From an uncultured Planctomycetaceae bacterium (GTDB taxonomy: Bacteria > Planctomycetota > Planctomycetia > Pirellulales > JACPPG01): 7,894 bases of DNA. The notes under the pieces were generated by a model. That model made no database searches. It was not told the origin of the DNA and saw only the letters and a program-made list of their open reading frames with translations. Positions within the stretch are counted from its first letter, which is position 1. The number at the start of each line of letters is the position of its first letter. The stretch covers positions 1-7,894 of the forward strand of contig CAMFLN010000109.1 of the NCBI GenBank assembly GCA_945957305.1. Direction: 5' to 3'. Shown here piece after piece: positions 1 through 5,620 of this stretch. Both the position numbers and the translations under genes were made by a program.

Positions 1-26
1 GTTAGCTCGTGAAGCTGAGCCAATCT

Positions 27-641
27 TCAGGAATGTGCACGTCTCAACCATGCCGCGATGCACAGTAAGCCGATCAAGCCTGTGCTGATCGCGGCCGGCT
101 CGGGAACGATATAAAACGCCAGGTGCGAAATCGTCTGAGGTCCTTGCAGATCAACGGTGAATGGTGACTGATCGGCCCAGATGCCAGTGATTTGCCCGTC
201 GCCCCATTGACCCGCTCCCGGCGTCCACGTGTAAGTGCGCACGTAGAAATTGACAAGCGAAGTATCGCTCGACGTTATCCATCGGTCAGGCATGCGTCCC
301 CCATGCAAATCTAGAACGCCATTTCCCGACGTGCCAATGTAAGTATTGATATAGGCGCCTGACCAAATGTTGGCCGTCGAGTTGGCTCCCACATACAGAG
401 CATTGACATTTCCACCGTAAAGGTCTGCCGATGAAGTATCGATCAACTGCAGGCGATTCTCGATCCATCCCCCAAGAATTGTCCCATGAGCGCTAGCGTG
501 GGCTTCGACAGAGAAGTCGTAGTCCCCCGGATGAAAGGTGAAATCAGTCGTATAGACCGTCGCGGCTTTGCCACTGATGACCAGGCAAAACGTCAGCGTG
601 GCAGAAGCAAGGATTGCGAACGTCAATTTACCAGGCGGCAT
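27..641 (-). CDS. PEP-CTERM-anchored exported protein, beta-solenoid-like core
   Basis: An exported protein of unknown function, 204 residues from the chosen start. Residues 1-26 form a signal peptide (basic start, hydrophobic 6-22, cleavage near GKA/A). The C-terminus is a PEP-CTERM sorting tag: VPEP near 179-182, a hydrophobic helix, then an RR-containing tail. In this family the tag directs processing by an exosortase and release or attachment at the cell surface. The middle holds about three rungs of roughly 18-20 residues (64-117), with repeated ADLYGG / ANIWSG / LDLHGG-type turns and many Ser, Thr, Gly and Asn, suggesting a short beta-solenoid. No catalytic motif was recognised. The start at 641 is preferred over an in-frame ATG at 659 because GAGGA lies 9 bases before it; the longer form would add six residues and lose that site. 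It is transcribed away from the SPFH operon. Confidence 0.85.
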   Translation of the reverse strand: MPPGKLTFAILASATLTFCLVISGKAATVYTTDFTFHPGDYDFSVEAHASAHGTILGGWIENRLQLIDTSSADLYGGNVNALYVGANSTANIWSGAYINTYIGTSGNGVLDLHGGRMPDRWITSSDTSLVNFYVRTYTWTPGAGQWGDGQITGIWADQSPFTVDLQGPQTISHLAFYIVPEPAAISTGLIGLLCIAAWLRRAHS

Positions 642-1158
642 GTATCTGGATCCTCGCATTTCAGGTGAAGTGATCGCACTTAATAGCCGCGAATTTGATT
701 ACCGCTAGACATACGAAGCGCGTATCCCGCTTGCACGGTCGTCATGATGCGCTTCGGAAATGGGATCACGGTGTCCTAGTCGCGCGCCTGCAGAGGTAGT
801 TTTCTGCTTCCGCAACGCACGCCCCGTTAAGGGGCATCGTTGCCGGGAACCAGTGCGTCGATCGGCAAGATCGCGATCTCGCTAACTTGAGCTTTGGCTA
901 AACAGCGTGTTTGTCCCGGAGGAAAACAGACTTGCTGTCAGCATCGCAGTGGGCCGTCGGTGACGCAGTAGCGTGGCCTTGAGAGGATATGAGTTTCGCG
1001 ACGATTAACGCCCTTAGCGATTTGATCCTAGATAGCACCTGGCTACAGGTCAAGCACGCACCGAAAGGCCTTACGCTCTCAGGCTTCAGCCCTTGCTGCG
1101 AAGTGCGCCTTCCCCATGAGACCTCGACATTTCCTTGAACACGCCTATTTCTGCGTAC
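642..1158. other. Divergent intergenic region without a recognisable gene
   Basis: This stretch lies between the minus-strand PEP-CTERM gene and the plus-strand SPFH promoter. I see no ORF here with a credible start, ribosome binding site or recognisable protein on either strand. It contains a short inverted repeat at 711-725 (ATACG, 5-base loop, CGTAT) close to where the minus-strand gene's promoter should be, and a larger compound hairpin at 812-843 listed separately. No convincing -35/-10 pair for the PEP-CTERM gene could be assigned. Confidence 0.6.
812..843. other. Compound inverted repeat (possible RNA hairpin)
   Basis: The outer arms GCAACG (812-817) and CGTTGC (838-843) pair perfectly. 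The inner arms GCCCC (821-825) and GGGGC (831-835) pair around a GTTAA loop. A small internal loop (CAC against AT) separates the two stems. No T-run follows on either strand, so it is not a standard intrinsic terminator. It lies about 170 bases upstream of the PEP-CTERM start and 390 upstream of the SPFH start. Function unknown. Confidence 0.4.
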
Positions 1159-1186
1159 TTGCGTGATGATATTAAAGTGATATCAT
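1159..1186 (+). promoter_or_regulatory. Candidate sigma-70-like promoter of the SPFH-RHH operon
   Basis: TTGCGT (1159-1164) and TATCAT (1181-1186) are separated by 16 bases. CATAAT (1184-1189, 19-base spacing) is an alternative -10. Transcription would begin near 1193, giving a leader of about 38 bases before the GTG start. The -10 and the following bases overlap the phased repeat boxes, so a protein bound there should block polymerase. Assigned by resemblance to consensus only. Confidence 0.45.
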
Positions 1187-1206
1187 AATGGTATCTTACG
1201 GTATCC
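1167..1206 (+). promoter_or_regulatory. Four phased TGRTATCN-like boxes, probable RHH operator
   Basis: Four related 8-base boxes lie in tandem: TGATATTA (1167-1174), the perfect palindrome TGATATCA (1178-1185), TGGTATCT (1189-1196) and CGGTATCC (1199-1206). Start-to-start distances are 11, 11 and 10 bases, so all lie on about the same face of the helix. Short boxes repeated at this spacing are typical of operators for ribbon-helix-helix repressors, whose dimers bind side by side (Arc subsites are 11 bases apart; MetJ boxes are 8 bases). The array covers the putative -10 and ends 24 bases before the SPFH start. The RHH gene at the end of the same operon is the obvious candidate ligand, by inference. 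Confidence 0.6.
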
Positions 1207-1230
1207 ACCCCATTTGCAGGAGCGCACACC

Positions 1231-2184
1231 GTGATTCAAGAAAAGGTGCTACAGCCCGCGGCGGGTTGGAGGTCATTGGTCATCTGCCTGGCCCTGGTCG
1301 CCGGCGGTATCGCGGTGATTGTTCTGAATATTCTCATGCATGGGCGTGGGCCACTCCCTGCCTGGCCGGTGTTCCTGGCGATTGCCATGTTCGTCACGGC
1401 CTTCGTGATGTTGTTTGGCTTTCAAGCCGTGGCGCCGAACAATGCCCGCGCCTTGTTGCTGTTTGGCGAATACCAAGGTTCGATCACGGGTTCTGGCTTT
1501 TACTGGGTGAATCCGTTTTATTCCAAGAAGCGCATCTCTCTCCGAGTGCGCAACTTTGAAACGGGGTCGCGCACGACTCCGGAGACCAAGGATGCTAGCG
1601 GCAAGATTCTACAATCCAAGTCGCGCACCACGGGTCGCCCGTCGAAGGTGAATGACCGGGACGGAAATCCCGTCGATATTTCGGCCGTCGTGGTGTGGAA
1701 GGTGGTGAACACGGCCGAAGCATTGTTCGAGGTCGATGACTACGAGGATTTTGTCGCAGTGCAAAGTGAAGCTGCGTTGCGCAGTCTGGCCAGCCGGCAT
1801 CCCTACGACAGCGAGGACCACGAAGTGTCGCTGCGCAAAAACACAGTCGAAGTCTGTGAGCAATTACGCAGTGACATTCAAGAACGACTCGACAAGGCCG
1901 GAGTCCAGGTGCTCGAGGCACGTATCAGCCATCTGGCCTACGCGCCCGAGATCGCCGCCGCGATGCTCCAGCGTCAGCAGGCCCAGGCCGTGGTGGCGGC
2001 GCGCACCAAGATCGTCGAAGGGGCGGTGGGCATGGTGCAAATGGCGCTCGATCATCTGAAAAGGGACAACGTGATCGATCTCGATGACGAACGTCGTGCC
2101 GCCATGGTCTCGAATCTGTTGGTGGTTCTCTGCAGCGATCGTCATACGCAGCCTGTGGTAAACACCGGCACGATCTATCACTGA
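1231..2184 (+). CDS. SPFH (band 7/PHB) domain membrane protein
   Basis: A 317-residue membrane protein of the SPFH superfamily (stomatin, prohibitin, flotillin, HflK/C). Such proteins form oligomeric membrane scaffolds; the specific role of this subfamily is not known to me. Two hydrophobic segments (about 15-35 and 43-64) form an N-terminal hairpin. The SPFH domain follows from about 65 to 275, with features conserved in this subfamily: GSGFYWVNPF (87-96), LRVRNFE (104-110), VNDRDGNPVDI (140-150), VDDYEDFVAVQSEAALR, and an ARISHLAYAPEIAAAMLQRQQA helix region. The C-terminus ends VLCSDRHTQPVVNTGTIYH and lacks a flotillin-type coiled-coil tail. The start is GTG at 1231, supported by AGGAG (1218-1222) 8 bases upstream; the upstream ATG in another frame is spurious. 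Residues 112-139 form a Ser/Thr/Lys-rich loop that interrupts the first strands of the domain. The gene is followed closely by an Arc-like regulator and is probably co-transcribed with it. Confidence 0.9.
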   Translation: MIQEKVLQPAAGWRSLVICLALVAGGIAVIVLNILMHGRGPLPAWPVFLAIAMFVTAFVMLFGFQAVAPNNARALLLFGEYQGSITGSGFYWVNPFYSKKRISLRVRNFETGSRTTPETKDASGKILQSKSRTTGRPSKVNDRDGNPVDISAVVVWKVVNTAEALFEVDDYEDFVAVQSEAALRSLASRHPYDSEDHEVSLRKNTVEVCEQLRSDIQERLDKAGVQVLEARISHLAYAPEIAAAMLQRQQAQAVVAARTKIVEGAVGMVQMALDHLKRDNVIDLDDERRAAMVSNLLVVLCSDRHTQPVVNTGTIYH

Positions 2185-2225
2185 TTCTCGTGTCATCGAC
2201 TGGGGGCGTGGCAAATTTAGAATCG

Positions 2226-2411
2226 ATGGAGCGCTCTGTGTCGCGCACGAGTTTTCTGTTTCGTACCGATCCACGCCTACTCGACGCCTTGCGCCGCTGG
2301 GCTGACGATGACTTGCGCAGTTTGAACGGTCAGATCGAATTCCTGCTGCGCAAAGCCCTGCGGGAGTCCGGCCGCGTCAAGGATGCGGACAGCGGTGAAA
2401 AACGCCGCTGA
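2226..2411 (+). CDS. Arc-like ribbon-helix-helix DNA-binding protein
   Basis: A 61-residue DNA-binding protein of the Arc/MetJ ribbon-helix-helix fold. The DNA-contacting strand is SFLFR (9-13), helix A about 15-29 (DPRLLDALRRWADDD) and helix B about 32-48 beginning RSLNGQI. The spacing and the F..R.....LD..R..A....RS.N..I pattern match phage P22 Arc closely. The tail (52-61) is charged and probably disordered. The ATG at 2226 is chosen because the family begins just before the strand. An in-frame GTG at 2190 would add 12 residues unlike the family and leave only 5 bases after the SPFH stop. No strong ribosome binding site precedes either, so translational coupling to the SPFH gene is possible. 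No toxin gene adjoins, so it is more likely an operon autorepressor than an antitoxin; the phased boxes at 1167-1206 are its likely target. Confidence 0.85.
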   Translation: MERSVSRTSFLFRTDPRLLDALRRWADDDLRSLNGQIEFLLRKALRESGRVKDADSGEKRR

Positions 2412-2415
2412 TTGC

Positions 2416-2434
2416 CGGCACTCGGTGGGTGCCG
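2416..2434 (+). terminator. Hairpin just after the RHH stop codon (weak terminator candidate)
   Basis: CGGCAC (2416-2421) and GTGCCG (2429-2434) pair perfectly around a 7-base loop, starting 5 bases after the stop. There is no T-run, so it is not a classical intrinsic terminator. It may slow polymerase or protect the 3' end of the SPFH-RHH transcript. Confidence 0.25.
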
Positions 2435-2563
2435 ATACAGTGCAACCCGTCGGCGTACAGTGCTGGCAACCGGCGGTCGTGCTACGTATCATGGACCAGC
2501 CGCGAGCGCCGCGTGGGACGCCCTCGGTTTGCACCAGTTGTTTTGCACCGGGGAGCTGTTGCT

Positions 2564-4453
2564 ATGCGTTGCCGTCGAACGCGTATCGCCCTTGCGACGT
2601 TGTCAGGTTTCGTCGTCGCTGTCCTGCATTCGCAGGTGGCCCATGGCCAAGGGCGGGATTACGTCCTGTCGCACTATACCAAGTACGAATATCGCATCCC
2701 AATGCGCGACGGGACGAAGCTGTTCACGGCTGTCTACGCCCCGAAGGACACTTCGCAAACGTATCCCATCTTGCTCACGCGAACGCCGTACAGCGTGCGG
2801 CCGTACGGCGTTGACCAATATAAAACCGATCTGGGGCCGAGTGCCCACTTCGGCCAGCAGGGGTACATCTTCGTTTACCAGGACGTGCGTGGACGCTGGA
2901 TGTCCGAGGGGAGCTTTTTACATGTGCGCCCCTACATCGCGGACAAGAAGGGGCCGCAGGACGTGGACGAAACCAGCGACACCTATGACACCATCGATTG
3001 GTTGACCAAACACGTGCCGAACCACAACGGGCGCGTCGGCATGTATGGTATTTCCTATCCGGGTTTTTACACCTCGTGCGGCATCATTGATGCCCATCCG
3101 GCGCTGAAGGCTGCGTCGCCTCAGGCGCCGGTCGCGGATTGGTTCGTGGGGGACGACTGGCATCACAATGGCGCATTTTTTCTGGCGCACGCGTTTGGTT
3201 GGATGTCGTCGAACGATCGCTTGCGCGATAAGCCGACGAAGAAGTTCAGCTTTGCCTTTGATTACGGAACGCCGGACGGCTATCAGTTCTTCATGAATTT
3301 CGGCCCGCTGGCCGAGGCGAACAAGCGACATTTCAAAGAGGCCATGCCCCACTGGGACGAAGTCATTCAGCACGGCAACTATGACGAATTCTGGAAAGCG
3401 CGGAACATCCGGCCGCATTTGAAAAACATTCGGCCCGCGGTCATGACGGTCGCCGGTTGGTTCGATGCGGAAGATCTCTACGGAACTTTGGAGACATATA
3501 AGAGCATCGAGTCGACCAGCCCAGGCATCGCCAATGTGCTGGTGATGGGTCCCTGGCGTCACGGTGGCTGGTCGCGTGACGCGGGAGATAACCTGGGGGA
3601 TATCAATTTCAATTCCAAAACGGGCGAATTCTATCGCGAAAAGATCGAATTGCCGTTCTTCGAGTATCACTTGAAAGGAAAAGGGGAAGCGGTGCACCCC
3701 GAGGCGTGGGTCTTCGAAACCGGCACCAACGCCTGGCAGAAACATGATGCCTGGCCGCCGAAACAGGCGCAATCACGCCCGCTGTACCTCGCCGGCGCAG
3801 GGCGCTTGGCCAATGATCCACCCGCCGCGGCCGAGCCGGCCGACGCGCACGACGAGTATCTCAGCGATCCGCAGAAACCGGTGCCTTTCATGAAGGGAAC
3901 GTTCCTGGGCATGCCGGTTCGTTACATGCTTGAGGATCAGCGCTTCGCCGCCCAACGGACCGATGTGTTGGTGTATCAGACCGACGTGCTGAACGACGAT
4001 TTGCACGTGGCTGGACCTGTCGAGGTCGAACTACACGTTGCGACGACGGGCACGGATGCCGATTTTGTTGTCAAGCTGATCGACGTTTACCCGGATGATT
4101 ATCCAGACCCCGATCCCAACCCAACGGGTGTGCGAATGGGGGGGTATCAACAACTGGTGCGTGGCGATGTGATGCGCGGCAAGTTCCGCAACAGCTTTGA
4201 AACTCCCGCTCCCTTCACGCCCGGTGAACCGACGGTCGTGAAGTTCATCATGCCTGACACGTGCCATGCTTTTCGCACGGGGCATCGACTGATGATCCAG
4301 GTGCAAAGCAGTTGGTTCCCGCTGGTCGACCGCAATCCGCAGACGTTTACGGACATCTATCACGCGCAGGACTCGGATTATCAAAAGGCCACACAGCGCA
4401 TCTTCCGCAGTGCGGCTCGACCCTCGAAGGTCACGATTTCCGTCGTTCCCTAG
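2564..4453 (+). CDS. Secreted S15/CocE-family serine hydrolase, alpha-amino-acid ester hydrolase-like
   Basis: A 629-residue exported alpha/beta-hydrolase of the X-Pro dipeptidyl-peptidase S15 / CocE-NonD family, which cleaves acyl, ester or amide bonds. The signal peptide covers about 1-29 (RCRRTR, hydrophobic core, cut near AHGQ/G). The hydrolase domain runs from about 40 to 350. Visible catalytic residues are Ser164 in GISYPG, Asp301 in GWFDAED and His333 in GPWRHGG, with Tyr165 as the expected oxyanion partner. About 355-629 is the beta-rich PepX-C jelly roll. Asp198 (VGDDWHHNGAF), Glu303 and Asp304 occupy the places of the carboxylate cluster that binds the substrate's alpha-amino group in alpha-amino-acid ester hydrolases. 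Length and secretion also fit that subgroup. The start at 2564 is chosen for GGGGAG (2550-2555) 8 bases upstream and because it opens directly on a signal peptide; the reading frame stays open to 2429 without support. The gene stands 152 bases after the RHH gene and is probably transcribed separately; a weak promoter (TGGCAA-17-TATCAT, 2464-2492) is possible. Natural substrate unknown. Confidence 0.9.
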   Translation: MRCRRTRIALATLSGFVVAVLHSQVAHGQGRDYVLSHYTKYEYRIPMRDGTKLFTAVYAPKDTSQTYPILLTRTPYSVRPYGVDQYKTDLGPSAHFGQQGYIFVYQDVRGRWMSEGSFLHVRPYIADKKGPQDVDETSDTYDTIDWLTKHVPNHNGRVGMYGISYPGFYTSCGIIDAHPALKAASPQAPVADWFVGDDWHHNGAFFLAHAFGWMSSNDRLRDKPTKKFSFAFDYGTPDGYQFFMNFGPLAEANKRHFKEAMPHWDEVIQHGNYDEFWKARNIRPHLKNIRPAVMTVAGWFDAEDLYGTLETYKSIESTSPGIANVLVMGPWRHGGWSRDAGDNLGDINFNSKTGEFYREKIELPFFEYHLKGKGEAVHPEAWVFETGTNAWQKHDAWPPKQAQSRPLYLAGAGRLANDPPAAAEPADAHDEYLSDPQKPVPFMKGTFLGMPVRYMLEDQRFAAQRTDVLVYQTDVLNDDLHVAGPVEVELHVATTGTDADFVVKLIDVYPDDYPDPDPNPTGVRMGGYQQLVRGDVMRGKFRNSFETPAPFTPGEPTVVKFIMPDTCHAFRTGHRLMIQVQSSWFPLVDRNPQTFTDIYHAQDSDYQKATQRIFRSAARPSKVTISVVP

Positions 4454-4551
4454 CGGCCCGAACCGGCAATTGGCCGGCCGTAGCCGCCTGCCTCGTCGAG
4501 AGACTGACGAACCTGCGGCTCCTAGTTTGCCCAAGCGGCAAAACCGTCAGC

Positions 4552-4575
4552 AATCGCGGTCGCGATTTCGTTTTT
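4552..4575 (+). terminator. Candidate intrinsic terminator after the hydrolase gene
   Basis: AATCGC (4552-4557) and GCGATT (4562-4567) form a 6-base stem with a GGTC loop, followed by TCG and then TTTTT (4571-4575). It lies about 100 bases after the hydrolase stop and 110 before the next gene. The stem is short and the T-run is offset by three bases, so this is moderate evidence. A second small inverted repeat at 4463-4477 (CCGGC, AATTG, GCCGG) lies closer to the stop but lacks a T-run. Confidence 0.4.
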
Positions 4576-4631
4576 GTCAGGCGACTTCCGCTAGTTTTTC
4601 GCAAGGCTGTGGAAGCATCCGGGGACGCCGT

Positions 4632-4637
4632 TACAAT
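4632..4637 (+). promoter_or_regulatory. Candidate -10 box for the SnoaL-like/glycine-rich operon
   Basis: TACAAT matches the -10 consensus at five of six positions and would start transcription about 40 bases before the ATG at 4686. No good -35 hexamer is found at 16-19 bases upstream, so the promoter is weakly supported. Confidence 0.3.
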
Positions 4638-4685
4638 GGCGGATGCGCCGAACCACCGCGGTTTTTATTCAGGAAACATTGCGCC

Positions 4686-5585
4686 ATGATTCGTTACCTC
4701 GCAGGCCTGGCGATTCTGCTGACGGCTGCCCCCTTGCTGGCGGATGAACCCGCCAAGCAATCCCCCGACGAAGCCGCGATCCGCAAAGCGATCGAGTCGT
4801 ATGTCGCGGCCTTCAACCGCGGCGACGCGGACGCCGTGGCGAAGCATTTTTCAGAGACCGGCACGTATGTCGATCCCGTGACTGGTGAACGCGAAGTCGG
4901 CCGGGAAGCCATTGCCAAGGCTTTGACCGAACGGTTTGCCGCTGGGGCCAAGTCGAAGCTTGTTGTGGACGTCCAGTCGGTGCGATTGCTCGATGATCAG
5001 GTGGCGCTTGAGGAAGGGACCGCTACAGTCGTATCACGCACAGATGCCCCCGAGGTCACGACCTATATCGCGGTGCACGTCAAAAAGGATGGCAAGTGGT
5101 TTCTCGACAGCGTGCGGGAAACGGCGCTCGTCGAACCTGAGGAGGACCGGTCAAATCCGCTCGACGAGTTGGATTGGATGATTGGCCGCTGGATTGACGC
5201 CGCCGAAGAATCCACGGTCGAAACCGTTTGCAGTTGGGCGTTGAACGACTCGTTCATGACGCGCTCCTTCACCGTTGCGATTGAGGGCCGTCCGATTATG
5301 TCAGGCACGCAGATCATCGCCTGGGACGCCGCGCAGAAACGAATCCGCTCGTGGATTTTCGATACAGATGGAAGTTTCGGCGAAGGCACCTGGACGCATG
5401 AAGACGATCGCTGGGTGATCCGTACCACGAATACGCTGGCCGACGGTCGCAAGGGGACCGGCCTGCAGATCATTACCAAGGTCGACAACGATCACTTCAC
5501 ATTTCAGTCGATTGGCCGCCAGGTCGACGGCGAAATATTGCCGGATATCGAGCCGATCACCATCGTTCGCAAGACCAACGACTAA
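4686..5585 (+). CDS. Secreted SgcJ/EcaC-family (SnoaL-like) protein with second lipocalin-like domain
   Basis: An exported protein of 299 residues with a signal peptide (1-19, cut after LLA). Residues about 28-146 form an NTF2/SnoaL-like domain of the SgcJ/EcaC (DUF4440-type) group: DEAAIRKAIESYVAAFNRGD helix, HFSETGTYVDPVTGE, VGREAIAKAL, and a closing GKWFLDSVRET strand. Family members are small pocket proteins that may bind or isomerise ligands, but many have no known reaction, and the name 'oxidoreductase' often attached to them is not supported by any cofactor motif here. Residues about 159-296 form a second beta-rich domain beginning ELDWMIGRW (161-169), resembling DUF1579/lipocalin-like domains; it ends in a strand with IEPITIVRK. 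The start is supported by AGGAAA (4671-4676) 9 bases upstream and by the signal peptide; the frame remains open to 4410 but that extension is not credible. The next gene follows 35 bases later, so the two are likely co-transcribed. Confidence 0.85.
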   Translation: MIRYLAGLAILLTAAPLLADEPAKQSPDEAAIRKAIESYVAAFNRGDADAVAKHFSETGTYVDPVTGEREVGREAIAKALTERFAAGAKSKLVVDVQSVRLLDDQVALEEGTATVVSRTDAPEVTTYIAVHVKKDGKWFLDSVRETALVEPEEDRSNPLDELDWMIGRWIDAAEESTVETVCSWALNDSFMTRSFTVAIEGRPIMSGTQIIAWDAAQKRIRSWIFDTDGSFGEGTWTHEDDRWVIRTTNTLADGRKGTGLQIITKVDNDHFTFQSIGRQVDGEILPDIEPITIVRKTND

Positions 5586-5620
5586 CCCAACTCGCGCCCT
5601 GCGCGCATGAGGAATCTGCC

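Noticed and set aside
812..843. Integron attC-like site
   Set aside because: GTTAAGG superficially resembles a GTTRRRY core, but the last base does not fit and no matching RYYYAAC partner or integrase is present.
2226..2411. RHH protein as antitoxin of a toxin-antitoxin pair
   Set aside because: Neither neighbour is a small toxin: the genes on either side are an SPFH membrane protein and a secreted hydrolase.
2429..2563. N-terminal extension of the hydrolase by 45 residues
   Set aside because: The extension has no ribosome binding site and would bury the signal peptide; the ATG at 2564 has GGGGAG at ideal spacing.
2918..3772. 284-codon minus-strand reading frame inside the hydrolase gene
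   Set aside because: It overlaps the catalytic core of a well-supported gene, has no family resemblance, and is explained by high-GC codon bias.
4410..4685. N-terminal extension of the SnoaL-like protein overlapping the hydrolase 3' end
   Set aside because: The added 92 residues are Arg/Pro/Ser-rich without domain character, and the start at 4686 has both a ribosome binding site and a signal peptide.
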